Made by a program: the position numbers and the translations under genes
Notes under the pieces: generated by a model
Seen by the model: only the letters and a program-made list of their open reading frames with translations
Database searches by the model: none
What the model was told of the DNA's origin: nothing
Part shown: in pieces, positions 1 to 11,704 of the stretch
Layout: every line of letters begins with the position of its first letter
How positions within the stretch are numbered: the first letter of the stretch is position 1
Assembly (NCBI GenBank): GCA_024220505.1
Contig: JAKZZE010000001.1
Coordinates: forward strand, 1,860,001 to 1,924,000
Source: Rhizopus arrhizus
Taxonomy: Eukaryota > Mucoromycota > Mucoromycetes > Mucorales > Rhizopodaceae
Direction of reading: 5' to 3'
Length of the DNA: 64,000 nt

Positions 1-3000
1 GAAGAATATCGAGCAAAATTGAATGAGCTGATCATCATGAACCACGATGGAGTTCCTTTACTTCCCGAGCTTTATTATGTACCCAAAGAATCAATAGAAG
101 CAGAAAAATCCAACCCACATTCCCAAAGTCGTCTACCAAATGACAATGTTCCCCTTGTTTGGGCTCTATCACTTTATTTCTTGGGAGGACTTATTACAGA
201 ACATCTCGTTTCTCCTTCCGAGGTAGATCCATTGGGTCGCCGATTTCACAAAATGCATAAAGAGAATCTAATTCAGATCGTGTTACTATCTGAGGACCAA
301 AGGCTTCAATCAACCTTGTCTACTTATGGCGTAGAAACTCAAACTTTAGAGCAGATCCCTTCTACAACTACCATTTTGCCTGCGCAAGCATTAGTTGATG
401 TCTATGCTGGATTGGGTCTTAATACAAAACTATCCATGAGTGGAAGACCAAAAAGGTAACAGAATATGAAGTATATCTATGAACTTATGACCGAGAGACA
501 TTCCATAGGCCTATTGGTGTGCTGGGTACTTGTCGCTTATACAAGATTGAAGGACAACTGTATGCATTTACACCCCACTTTATGGATAATAACGAATTTT
601 ACATCAACTCGGATCCAGATTACCTTGTTTCCGAATTTGAAAACGAACTCAATTTCACCAACCGCCACTGGTACTACCACGGTCGACCGACCATGGTTGT
701 TTTGCTAACCCACACTTTACTCGGCGCTGCTCGAGCTCAAGATAGTAGAAACTTGTTGAATTTCTTTAGTAGTCTTCGCAGCGGTGACATCTGTGGCGGT
801 AATGTCCGTGTCCGACTCTGTCGATTGGCCGAGACAATTCATACCAGCAATATTGAGTCCCTTGATTTCTTGACTCACAAACCAGAAATCGATTGGCCTC
901 GTATCATGGCTCAATCAATGACGAACAAGAAAAAGAGATTAGGCTATAACGAGAGTATGACACAGGCGAGTACCCCAACGCCTCATGGAGGAAGGACGCC
1001 CAAGAGAAGACATACAACCACCTTTTACGGTAAATCATTGGCATCTCCTCTTGATAAATTACATGACGGCGTTTATTTTGATGAGTTGGCTAATGCCTTG
1101 TCAAAACTAAAGACAGATGAGACTCAGTTTAAATTAAAGGAGCCTCGCTTATCGGAGTCGCCAAAACCAGAAGAAAAGAGGACGGGCATCGTACCCGATC
1201 ATAAGCATAGTACTGAGTCGCCTACTGAGATGCTTGCATTGACTTTGGGAGATGATTCACAATTTGATCAGGCTGTTGGAAGCTTAGTTGCCTCGTTTAA
1301 CTTGTATGATCAAATTGGTAAGTAACGGGTGTTGCAGTGTATTTTTTTTTGCGCATGTTAATTTTTTATGCAGACTTGTTGCAATATTTGGCTTCTTGCA
1401 GACCTATGAATTATTATGTTCAACAAATAGAGTCAACCATCATGGACTTAATTGAGGAAGTTTATCTTAAATCAAAACGGCTCCAATATTGGTCCATTGC
1501 TCGACAAGCCGCTGGACTCTTGTGTAAAAACGTCCCTTCACTCACCATTAATATTACAGACCTTGTCATTCGTCAAAAGCAAGTCAGTATTGGATCAGGT
1601 CCTTTAGAATACTTTATCTCTATGCCTGTAGCCCCTGATACTCTCAACAAGATGATTACTGATCACTGGTAAATATGAAAGAGTACCTTTTTTGATTATT
1701 TATCTGGCTAAACACTTTTTTTTTGTTTTAAATAGTAGTGATGATGTTCGAGAAGGACCGATGGTACAAGAGATCATCACTTATTTGGGTAACCTGATTC
1801 GTACACAACCTTATTTATTTGAAGGTATTCTTCGTCTTCGTACACATTATATCATCATTGCCTTGCGAGAGGAAATCAGTAGAATCCATGGATGCAACGA
1901 AGAAGAAGCTATAGAGCAATTGATGCAGCTATCTCCTTTTGAGCTCAAGTCACTCTTGAGTACCATCCTCTCTGGCCCTGAGCTCTCTAGCAAGGCAGTC
2001 GTTCCCTCTGAGCAAAACAGCTATATTCCACTCGTCATCACGCAGGAATCCAAAGCGGTCGTGATCAAGGCTCAATCGGGTGGATACCATGCGGGCAACT
2101 TTGCCAAGGTCGAGATCAATGGCACCACGATGGAGGCTAACTCTAGAGGTATTCATGTCTGGATTATCAATCTTCAAAAGGCTATGATTTTGGAATGCGC
2201 TTCTTTTGACACCCATATTTCTGAGGAAGAAAGTCAAAGATTTGTCGACTTCTTGGGATCACTTACACAAGGTGCTGTGGTTGTGATGGCATCCAAGGAT
2301 GAATTTACAGAACATTTGACGGACGTGGCCTTATTTTCATTAGAACAAATGGGAAGTACAATGATTCGACAAGTAAATTATCGTGATTCCTATGTATTTA
2401 TTGCGGAAATAGGTAAATAAGGGGTTCTTTACCGATAAAATCAGAAACGGACTAAGGTTGTTTATTAGGTGCTCCTCATACTGTATTAGAGGCTCATCAG
2501 CTGTCAACCGATGGACCAACAGAAATCATTGAAAAAGTGATTCAAATGGACCTCACTTTAACAGACAAGGAAATCACACCTGAGACCATTTGCCATTACT
2601 TCCCAAATTCTAACAAATTATGGCTTCACCGCCGAAAGAACGATGGATCCCTAAACCGTGTGCCTTCAACCCACTTCTTTCCTCAAGTGTGGTCGGTCCT
2701 GGACCGATCCAAGGGACTAGTGATCAAAAATCACAGCTTGCCTCGAGACCCTACTGTACTCGAAAAAACAGCAGAGGAATTCAATTTTGCCTTGGCAGTT
2801 GAATCTTTTCTTGGTTGGTTTGCAGACCCGGCTGAACGTCAGATTGCGGTTGAGGTATTATCCACTGCCTATGAGGATTTACCTGAAAGAAAAGAACAAG
2901 CATTAGATTTGCCCATGATTATTGAAAGAGCAATCAGAAAGTTTTGGGAAAAGTGGTGTGAGATAAATCAGAAACGGTTTCAAAAGAGTACCTTTTTTAA

Positions 3001-3121
3001 GGAAGGCACGCAATTTGAATCACATGTAGACTTGGCTCGTCAATTATTTTTCGATTTACCATCAGAAGGTACTGAGAGTACGAGTACTTATATCAAGTTG
3101 ACTTTAGCAGAATTTATTTAA
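1..3121 (+). CDS. Phosphorylase b kinase regulatory subunit (alpha/beta type), 5'-truncated by the window
   Basis: Regulatory subunit of phosphorylase kinase, which activates glycogen phosphorylase in the cytosol. Exons are 1-455, 509-1317, 1374-1668, 1736-2412 and 2469-3121; all four GT-AG introns (53-68 nt) keep the phase, and the frame is open from base 1, so the N-terminal part lies outside. About 962 residues are visible. Family features seen are the GRPKRPIGVLGTC block across the first junction, the FYINSDPDYLVSEFENEL and HGRPTMVVLL blocks, and REGPMVQEIITYLG just after the third intron, all in the order of the animal alpha/beta subunits. No catalytic kinase domain is visible, as expected for this subunit. 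The C-terminal end (TLAEFI) has no obvious farnesylation CaaX box. Yeasts and most moulds lack the family. Alpha versus beta assignment is not possible here. Confidence 0.82.
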
Positions 3122-3156
3122 TAATAATAAAAGAAAAACAGTACACATTACACAAG

Positions 3157-4240
3157 TTAAGCAGCATAGATCTTGAAGTAGCTAGATTGGAAAGTACAAG
3201 TTTCATCCTTTTGAACAGAGCTAGTAACTTGAATCTTATAATAATATTGTGCATCAGCATCGTACTTGTCACTAGGAATCTTGATTTGGTCCTTCAAGGT
3301 GATAATGTTTGTGATAGCTTCGTGGCCAGCCCATACAGCATCGACGAGTTCATCTTGACCGTCGCTTGACTTCTTGTAGATATCAACCTTAGTCAATGCC
3401 TCAGTTTGAGAGGCGCTGTCACGGTTTAATGTGATTGAGACATGGTTACCTTGCTTGGTGGAGTCACCTTCAGCAGGACTGGTAACCTTGAGACCAAAGC
3501 AACCCTTGATGTGTTCTGGCTTATAAATTGTTTCATCATTCAAGTGCTCAGCATAAGAAGTAAATCCAGCAGCATTGGTGTGAGTACCTGTAGTCACTTT
3601 GAAATTGTTGGAGGTCTTGATACAATCTGGACCGTGTGCTCCATCAATGATGTTGGTAACCCAGACACTATGTAAAAGGAGGAGTTTAATTTTTTTTTTT
3701 ATCCTGTCTCAAAAGAGAATAATTACCGGAAATAATAAAGACCAGCAGACGCATCAGAAGGAATAGCGTCCTTAAGAGAGGCTTGAGTGTTTAGTGTGTA
3801 GTTACCAGACCATGTGTTCTTGACATATTTAGGCGTGCCATCACTACCAACAGAGTACAACTAAAATAGAATTAGCTTGTATGCAAGGGATCTTTTTTTT
3901 TTTTTGGTTTACATCAAGTCCGGTAATTGTCTTTGTTTTGTCATTTGGGACACGAGCTATAAATAGAGTTTATTATTATTTTGAGCATTTGATTGTATTA
4001 ATGAACTTACTAACTGTCACTGTAGCATTTTGTCCAGCAACAACTACATCTGTACCAACTGGTGATGTTACATTAAGACCTATTTGTAATAAATATGTCA
4101 ATTAAAGATTCTTTTTAACAAGGCTATCATTAAATACCATCACAGAAAGCAGCAATAGCATCAGATGTACTATCAGCCTTGACAGATACGCTCAAGAAAG
4201 CTAAAGCAGTCAATGTGGCAACTTTGATAGAAAACTTCAT
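3157..4240 (-). CDS. Secreted Kre9/Knh1-like (Ser-Thr rich wall Ig-like) protein
   Basis: Five exons on the minus strand: 4240-4138, 4079-4011, 3956-3913, 3860-3727 and 3667-3157. Phases agree and give 286 residues. The protein starts MKFSIKVATLTALAFLSVSV, a clear signal peptide with a likely cut after KA near residue 22. Two related modules follow. Each opens with a VTSP motif and a V-x-G-x-x-x-x-V/I-T strand pattern (LNVTSPVGTDVVVAGQNATV, then GLKVTSPAEGDSTKQGNHVS), and each ends in an aromatic-rich strand (GLYYFRVWV; AQYYYKIQV). This looks like the Ig-like N-terminal module of Kre9/Knh1 and related GPI proteins. No C-terminal GPI signal is visible, so it is probably soluble or wall-bound. 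The next gene on the same strand is a shorter relative. The family assignment rests on strand pattern only. Confidence 0.6.
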
Positions 4241-4550
4241 TTTTTTATAGAAAGAACAAAGAAAAGAGGAAAAAAAAAAAGAATAGAAAAAAAAAAACGG
4301 AAAATGAATTTTTTTTTATTTAATTTCTTGGTACCTTTTTTTGCCGCTAAATCAGATATTAAGATCAAGAGCGAAGGAGAAAAGGATTACACAACCAATT
4401 TATTATTTTTATATCCATTTTTGGACATGTTTAATTTATATTACTTCAAAGCTTCCGGATTCTACCTGGCACTCCCGATCATTTTCTTCAATGACGGCAC
4501 TATTACAATGTATTAAAAGAAAAGAGAAAAAAGCAGTAATGATTATTATT

Positions 4551-4996
4551 TTACTTGAGTGTAAATGTGCCAGTAGTTGTTGTATTTAAATTATGTTGAA
4601 CAACGGATACTTTTAATAACTCATCGTGTCCGGTCCAAACGGTGTTTGATTCTTCTTGTGTTCCATTTTTGCTAATAAAGTTTACTTGTTTAAGATAGTA
4701 GTTTTTATTTTTTAAGGAGTTGCCTAGTTGTTGTTTGAGATATACAAGTCAAAATTGACCTTCTTTTTTTTTTTTTGCTATTATTTACCAAGAATAATAT
4801 AAATTTCTTCTTTTCTTTTGATGACTGAACTTGATTTTGGATATATTATTTTGACACCTAACAAAAGAGAGAAAATAAGAAAAAAGTAAAAAAAAAAAAA
4901 ATCTTTTTCTATCTTACCTTCGCATGTTTCTCCTTGTTGCTGACCAAATACAGTCAAGGCTATAAAAATCAACAAAGTTAATACAACTTTATGCAT
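4551..4996 (-). CDS. Small secreted paralogue of the preceding wall protein
   Basis: Three exons (4996-4918, 4857-4789, 4723-4551) join in phase to a 106-residue protein. It begins MHKVVLTLLIFIALTVFGQQ, a signal peptide, and then has a single module ending VWTGHDELLKVSVV. That stretch matches the neighbour's second module (AVWAGHEAITNIITL), so the two probably come from one tandem duplication followed by loss of one module. The third exon uses an acceptor after an ACTAG; a nearer AG would give a stop. Function unknown beyond secretion; a wall or matrix role is inferred from the neighbour. Confidence 0.5.
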
Positions 4997-5656
4997 TTAT
5001 AAAAGAAAAAAGAAAGAAAGAGAAAAAGCAAAGACTTGTTTGGTGTGTAAATAAAGATTTTCCTTTTTTTATGCAAGAAAACCTCATCTTTTCTGCTGTT
5101 CCACAAATATTTATAGGGAATAATTTACATATTAAACCATTTCAATTTATGCTCGTGTTTTAATCTTATTTTTCTTCTTCTCTCTCTTTTCCTCTTTGCA
5201 AGGCGCTTTCAAGTTATTTGTATAAAATGTCGATAAAACTTTAAGAATCGAATGATCAAGTGCTGAGTATAAAAATCAACATGAAGCAAAATAGATCAAA
5301 AGAAAAGAAAAAAACTACTCAGAAAAATAGCATGTTTTCCGACAGACAAGTAATGAACTTTTAATTTAACGAGAAAGATGTATTTAAAACCCTCTCTAAT
5401 AATAGTTGCCATTATTTCAGTCCGACAAGTAAAATCTGGATGCCATCACACGGCTATTAGGATGCCTGAAATTTAGAATTCATGTAGCAGCTATCAGCAA
5501 AGGCTTTGATCCAAATTCTAACAGATCAATGAAACCTCTAAAAGAAAACAATGCTTTTCCTCTCATTTTATTTGATTGAACAATTCAAGCGATTCTATAT
5601 GTGACTGCGCTTTCCTTTTTAATAAATAATGAAAAGAAATGAAATAAAAAGCTTTA
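4997..5656. other. Intergenic, divergent promoter region
   Basis: AT-rich DNA between the small secreted gene (-) and the ZNHIT2 gene (+), so it should hold both promoters. No open frame with gene-like composition was seen. It contains pyrimidine-rich runs near 5160-5210 but no repeat or RNA gene that I can recognise. Confidence 0.5.
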
Positions 5657-6870
5657 ATGAATTCTTTAAAAATCCTTGCTGAAGAGAAACCAGAACCACT
5701 AAAGGAGACTTTATGTGAAATGTAATAATATCAGTTGAATAAAAAAAAAGAAACTTACATTCTTGTTATAGTTGTGAGAAACAATTTTCAAATTATATTT
5801 GTCCGCGTTGTAATCTTCGATATTGTTCGCTTGCTTGCTACAAAGATCTTAAACATGCCGAATGTACCGAGTCTTTTTACAAAGAAAGTGTAACGGAAGA
5901 AATAAAAAACAGAGATGTAGATAAGGAGAGTAAAAGTAAAATGCTGGCCATGTTAAAACAATTAGAAGATGAAGATGAGCCTGAAGATCTAATGCGTGAA
6001 GACGAGCAAGAGAACTTGTTGGAACGATTTAAAAATATAAATCTTGAAGAAGCCGATTCAGAAGAGATATGGGAATTATTACCCGAGAAAGAAAGAAAGC
6101 AATTTGAATCCATGGTTTCAAGATTAGGCAGTAACCTTTCACATTCATTTGACTTACCGCACTATACACCTTGGTGGACCGTAGATCGGCCCAAGGGAAT
6201 TCAAGAAGTTGAAAAGGAAAAAGACAGTGATATACCTCAGTTACCCAACGAGCTACCTGATTTGAAGACGATGACCAAACAAACTACTAATCCTCACCTG
6301 ATCTGGAACTTGATTCACATCCTTGCTATTTACAGTTACCTCATGCGTCGCTCCACAGGCGATTTGCTTGAAGATCCACAGGATACACTGCAAGTAATTG
6401 AAAAATTATCAGTTCATGTCTTGTTCTCGACCGCTCCCTCGTGCCCTTACACAAGCATAGAGGACGTTTTGGGAGACATTGTCGAACGTGTTTTGCATCT
6501 TCAAGAACAACGATTGGGAAAGCAAAAATCAGGAACAAGATACGATCTCAAGTTATTGCTCTTGAAAGATTTGACTTTTCTGGTTCCTGAATGCAATCGT
6601 GCAACGTTTGATCTTTGGCAGGTTCTTGAAAAGGTGCCTGAAAAGAAAAAGAAGAAGGTGGCACTGGCCATTCGTAAGCTTTATTTTTATTGGGCTGTAG
6701 CTTGTTCTTTAGAAGAAGATCAATTAGATATCGTATCAGCCATGATTAGGAACACACTGTCTAAGGTAGAAATAGAAAAAAAAGAATTTGAACAAGATCA
6801 TGAGCGAGCACAACAAGCGATGAAAGAACATCAAAAGTCAAGTTCATCGAAAATACAAGAAATTGAATAA
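5657..6870 (+). CDS. HIT-type zinc finger protein, ZNHIT2-like
   Basis: Two exons, 5657-5721 and 5772-6870, give 387 residues. The first, 65-nt exon supplies the start and half of the first zinc-binding pair. After splicing, the ligands are C20, C23, C32, C35, C40, C44, H50 and C53 (CEIC, then CPRC, CSLAC, HAEC), the exact spacing of a zf-HIT domain. The remainder is acidic (residues about 75-110), then alpha-helical, and ends in a charged coiled coil. This length and layout match ZNHIT2, which works with R2TP/prefoldin-like chaperones in assembling the U5 snRNP protein Prp8 and related complexes. An internal ATG at 5941 would drop the whole zinc finger and is not the start. The subfamily call rests on length and the acidic region. 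Confidence 0.75.
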
Positions 6871-7652
6871 AAATCCCTTATGCATGCTTGTTATCAACTA
6901 CATAGGATGTCCCTTCACTTTTTTTTTTTCTTGAAACCGCATGCTATAATAAACATTAAGAGAGAGAGGGAGAGAGAGGGAGAGAGAGGCACATCGGTTG
7001 ACTTGATGTGCGACTTGGCTGTGAAAAGAAATCATAAGCTAAAACTGTGACTAGATGTTGTACGTTTAAACTCAAATGAGTGCATGATGGCTTGATTTTC
7101 ATTGTTTTTGCCCGGATCAGATCAAAAGAAAAATGAAAGTTAAAAAGCCCCCTATGAGATCAAGGGTAAAAATGTTTGAATGATTGTAGACTTGTATCAC
7201 TTTTAAATCTTTTACTTTTTGATGAGTTTTAATAATTACTGATAAACACTGGCATTAATTTTACTAAAAATAAATACTTGTATAAAAGATTAAAGATAGC
7301 ATAGAAAAAGAAACAAGGATGATGTGAATTTAAATAGCCAACTACTGATTTCCAATTTAAATATTTGACATTTTATTTTCCGTCAACAGCAATCAAAGGA
7401 AAAATTGACGTCACATTTTACCTTTCATATGATTGGCTAATGTTTCTTTTTTTTTTTTTGCAAGCCCAAAAGAATTTTTTCTTCCCTTCCCTTCTTTTTT
7501 TTTTGAAAAAGAAAAGTCTATTTTTTTTATTATTATTTATCTCATAACCTTCTTTCAATTTTTTAACTTGAACTTTGAAAGTCAATTTTTTTCTTTTTAT
7601 TAAAAAAAATTCTGTGGAAAAAAAAAAAGTCCCTATTTCGCAATAATAAAAA
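6871..7652. other. Intergenic region with GA-rich microsatellite
   Basis: Follows the ZNHIT2 gene and precedes the DUF3020 gene. It has three copies of AGAGAGAGGG at 6961-6989, a palindromic TGACGTCA at 7406-7413, and long T runs from 7446 to 7630 just upstream of the next start codon. No convincing open frame was seen on either strand. Confidence 0.5.
7406..7413. promoter_or_regulatory. Consensus CRE/ATF-type palindrome
   Basis: TGACGTCA lies 240 bases upstream of the DUF3020 start codon. This 8-base palindrome is the classic binding site of CREB/ATF bZIP factors. Whether it works here is inference. Confidence 0.4.
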
Positions 7653-8911
7653 ATGGAAAACACGCCTACTAAAAGTGAAGGAACACCCACTGTGACTTCC
7701 AACAATGAGACTGCCACCTCTTCTTCGACGGACAACAGCACCACAACGATAGCTGTGACTAGCAACAGTAATCCTCCACCTGCATTTCATTCTTTAGAAC
7801 AACTTCATGAAGCTGTTTTGGCTGCTGTCAATAGTCATAACATGCCACCAGGGTTCATTGCGGCTGCCGCTGCTGCTGCTGCTGCTGCTGCGAACAGTGG
7901 TGATCCTCAACAACAACAACAGTTAAAGTATGAATTGGAACAGCAACTTGAACAACATAAACAGCAACAACAACAACAAGAACAACAAGAACAAGAAGGT
8001 AGACCAAGGAAACAACAACGTACTCATCAGCCTTTAAGTGAAATGGATATTGCCAAAAAAGAAAGTATACGTGCTTCTAATAGAGAAAGAAAGAAGAAGT
8101 GGCGTATTCATAATGAGGAAAGAAGTAAGTGTGATGATTGTATATAAAATGATTTATTAATGTGTATTGGAAATAGATAAAGACAATGATTTAAGATGCC
8201 GAGTTAATAAAAGAGCCAATAAGCTATATGGTGCATCAGAGAGTGAAGAAAAGCAGCAGTGGATTAAAGAAGAATTTGAAAAGCGTCGTATGAAACGTAT
8301 GGAAAAAGAGCGCAGGAAACATATTGTAAATAACGTATTGAGTGTTCCCATGTCAACATCGGCAACGACTGGATCAGGTTCTGCAGGATCTCCCAGTGAA
8401 ATGTTATCCAGTCCAGCGCCTCACCTATCTGCATATTATTCACCTTTACCACAGATTGATAATGCGGCTGCTTCAAAGCTTTTGAATTTTCCTGCTGATT
8501 TACAACGTCAATTGTTGGAACAGCTGAATAATAGTATGTTGGTAAGTAAAGAAGATGATAATAAAAATGAGAAAGAATTGATTTGTTATGTAGGCACTTA
8601 CAAATGATATGCAAAACAATAATGCAAATCAACAACCAGAAAGTACAGAACAAAAATCAAGTACAGAACCTCAAACAGAACATGAACAAAAAACAGAAGC
8701 TGATTTAACTACAATAAATGAATCCAGTGAACAATCGACAGTAAAGAATGAAAGTTCAATTGAACAAGGTAACCAAGAGACAATTAAAGGAAATGAAGAA
8801 GGAAAAGAAGAAGAAAAGACAAAGAAAGAAGATAAAGAAGAAAAGAAGCCTGAATATCCAATGGATGCTGTACTTTCCTTAATGCAATTAAATGCAGCAT
8901 GGAGACAATAA
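7653..8911 (+). CDS. DUF3020 domain protein, probable nuclear regulator
   Basis: Exons 7653-8124, 8177-8541 and 8594-8911 join in phase to 384 residues. The N-terminal third is low complexity: Ser/Thr-rich, an alanine run near residues 70-81, then a glutamine-rich stretch at about 86-120. A basic block follows (ESIRASNRERKKKWRIHNEE) that runs across the first intron into RNKDNDLRCRVNKRANKLYG, roughly residues 137-177, as in the fungal DUF3020 family. A highly charged helix (EEFEKRRMKRMEKERRKH) comes next, then a Gln/Glu/Lys-rich tail. The composition suggests a nuclear protein, perhaps DNA-binding, but the biochemical role of DUF3020 is not established. Confidence 0.72.
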
Positions 8912-9068
8912 TAATAAAGGATTGTCTTGTTTATATTTTACACAACTTTATATGGCATTTATACACTCACATAACACATCACAAAACCACATATGCTTTA
9001 ATACACATTTCTGTGGATTTTATATTAAATAAAAAAAAAAAAATTCCCCCCCTTTTTTTCTTTTTTCC

Positions 9069-9076
9069 ACACGTGT
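9069..9076. promoter_or_regulatory. E-box palindrome ACACGTGT
   Basis: A CACGTG core in an 8-base palindrome, about 105 bases upstream of the BAR-SH3 start codon. bHLH factors bind such cores. A second CACGTG is at 17239-17244 upstream of the Rab gene. Function is inferred only. Confidence 0.3.
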
Positions 9077-9178
9077 AACTAATTTAGAAAGGGTCCAGAC
9101 ATCTTTTTTTATTTTTTATTTTATAAATAATTTTTTTTTTCTTTCTTTCTTTTCTCCTTTTTCAAAAAGTCTATAAAC

Positions 9179-10886
9179 ATGATTAAAAATATTGGAAAGT
9201 TAAAACAGGTAATCCGTCACATCTTCATCTTTTGAAATTAACTCTTTTTTTTATAAAAAAGTGGACAGGTGAAAGATTAGGATCTGCCAAAATCACTTTA
9301 CAAACCGAAGACTTTCAACGTTTGGAAGTAGAAACGGATCGAAAGAGGATTGCGTTTGAAAAAGTACATGCGGCAGCCAATATTATGCAAACACAGTTGG
9401 CCAAGCGTAAACCATCCCCTGAAGATAATTTTAAATCCAAAAGGTTACCTGGTGATATTTTAGGTGTTTGCTGGACAAATTATGGAAATGAATTTACAGA
9501 TGATGCTTCTTTGGGTAAGTGAATGGAGAGGATTGTATTCAAAAGAAGACGGGGGGATCTAATCAAACTAAATCGATCAGGTAATGCTTTAATTAATTTT
9601 GGTCAAGCACAAAGCAAATTGGCAGACTGTCAAGATGATTTTGCTAATTCAATGAAATATGATTACTTGGACAAGTTAGAAGAAGGCATGAATCAATTCA
9701 AAGAGTATCAATCTCTTCGTAAAAAGTTGGAATCACGTCGATTGGATTACGATGCTAAATTGGCTCGTTTACAAAAATCAAAAAAGGAAAAACCGGAGCT
9801 TGAACAAGAAATGCAAGCAGCCAAGATGAAGTACGAAGAAGCAGAATATGACGTGATCCAAAAGTTGGCTTCACTACAAGAGTTTGAGGTAAGAGAGTGG
9901 GTTTATTTTACTCTTTACTGATTCGATGATGCATAGGATGAACACTGCCAAGCACTTGAACAATTATTAGAATTACAAACTCAATATTTAACTCGTTCTT
10001 TGGAAATCGTAAAGCAAGCCAAATCAAATTGGGGTAAAGGCACTCCTTCTGTTCTTAGTGCCCGTCAGACCAAGATGACTTCTGTTTCTCGTCCTGAATT
10101 AAGTGTTCCAAGACAAGCAAGCACGGATTCCTTGAGTCATCTTTCACCAAGACAACCAAGTACAGATTCCACAAGTCATCTCTCACCAAGGCTAGTACCT
10201 ACACCTATTGCTCGAAAGCTTTCTTTTACACAAGAAGAGCAACCACGTACTATTCCTCCTCCTGTATTACCTCGTAAACGGTGTAAAATACAGAAATATA
10301 ATTAATATATGACTCTTAATAACTTTTTTTTTCTGGGGTAGCACAATCTACATTACCAAAACGAAAGGCACTGTATGATTTTGGAGCAACAAGTCCAGAT
10401 GAACTTTCGTTCAAGACAAACGATTTGATTCAAGTAGTAGAGGAAGTAGATGAAGGTTGGTGGTTGGGTGAATTAGAAGGTCGTCGTGGTATTTTCCCAG
10501 TGAATTATACAGAGCCTGTTCTTTCCGGCCCTCCTATTCCCTCTCGACCACCCATGGTCAGTTCTATTTCGAGCAGCACACGCATTCAAACTTTTGTAGA
10601 AGAACCTGAAGAAGTACAGGATCCATTTAATCATCCTTCACCCCATCCTTCTCCTGTTCCTCACCGTATACCAACCACACGCACACCCCCTCCACCACCT
10701 TCTAGTTCACGTCCTGTGATGCAATCATCTAAAAGTAATACAACCATTCGTACAGCACCTAATACACCACAAGTCAGGGTGGCCACGACGGATTACTTTG
10801 CAAGATGTACTGAATGTGGTTGTGATGAATTTACAGCCAACGTATTTAAAAAGGGACACTGTAATAATTGCTTTCATAAACATTAA
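9179..10886 (+). CDS. BAR-SH3 protein with C-terminal Cys-rich motif
   Basis: Five exons (9179-9208, 9262-9514, 9581-9888, 9937-10273, 10342-10886) give 490 residues. Exon 1 encodes only MIKNIGKLKQ, typical of the amphipathic start of an N-BAR domain. The helical BAR region runs to about residue 250 (LEVETDRKRIAFEKVHAAAN; KSKKEKPELEQEMQAAKMKY). A Ser/Pro-rich linker holds a repeated PRQxSTDSxSHLS unit. An SH3 domain is at about 319-369 (ALYDF, EGWWLGEL, GIFPVNY). A Pro-rich linker follows, and the last 26 residues carry CTECGC and CNNC plus a terminal HKH, like a small zinc ribbon. BAR-SH3 proteins bend membranes at endocytic sites and recruit actin factors. The splice at 10273 was chosen over a site 7 bases downstream because only it keeps the SH3 frame. 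Confidence 0.75.
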
Positions 10887-11055
10887 ATTACACAGTTTTG
10901 TGTTACTTGTATACACGCACACAGTTATTTGTAACAATGATAAAAAAAGAAAGAGATGGTTTTATATAAAAGGAGAGGGAAAGAAAGAAAAGAAAGGGGA
11001 TGGGAGAGGGGAAAAGAAGAAGAGGGGAAATTTATTCAAACAGATAGTATATGAT

Positions 11056-11704
11056 TTAATGTCTTGAATTATATCGATTCATAGTACGAAATGAAGAATA
11101 AGAATAGGAATTAGATCTAATAGGAGGTCTTGATGATATGTAACGACGCTATAAAGACTAAAGAGTGAATAAAGAATATATAAAAAAAGAATTATATTAC
11201 CGTATGATGATTGGTAGAAGGAAATGTACAGAGATTAGAAGTGGTAGTGGTAGTGGTAGTAGTAGTAGTGTTATTATACCGAGATATCGGTCTGGTGTGT
11301 GATTGATGTTCTGTATGGCTCATACTACGTGAACGCTGTATGTTGGGTTTATTATTTAATAAATCCTTCATCATTTGAAATAATTTATGCTTTTCTTCTT
11401 GAAGTAATTTTATCCTTTGACGAATAGATTCTTTATCTAATTCTTCACTACTACTACTACTATTACTACTACTAGTACTCGTAGTAGAAACAGGAGAAAG
11501 AGGCTTGTCATCAGAAGAAAGTTCATAAAGTGCATTCATCACTTGGTCTGTTGGTAACTTTGTACTTTCAAAGGTGTCAATAGGAGGAGAAGGTAGGCCG
11601 TTATCTAGACATGTCTTTTCTACGTTGCGTTGTTTAATACGTTGAACGATGGAAGAACGTATGGCGTTCATATTCATTGGTGGTTGAAAGTCAAAGCTTG
11701 TCAT
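11056..11704 (-). CDS. Low-complexity hypothetical protein
   Basis: Two exons, 11704-11201 and 11148-11056, give 198 residues; I do not recognise the family. It starts MTSFDFQPPMNMNAIRSSIV. It then has a Ser-rich stretch, one helical coiled-coil-like segment (ESIRQRIKLLQEEKHKLFQM) near residues 96-115, a run of ten threonines, and a Ser/Tyr/Arg-rich end. The frame stays open upstream to 11854, but that extension is Phe-rich and made by the T-rich leader, so the ATG at 11704 is preferred. An adaptor or regulatory role could be guessed from the composition, but nothing shows it. Confidence 0.5.

Noticed and set aside
6961..6989. Short GA-rich tandem repeat considered as a CRISPR-like array
   Set aside because: It is a simple microsatellite of three 10-base units with no spacers, in a eukaryotic genome.
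10281..10341. Alternative donor G|GTGTAA for the BAR-SH3 intron
   Set aside because: It shifts the frame and gives a stop before the SH3 domain, whereas C|GTAAAC at 10274 keeps it.
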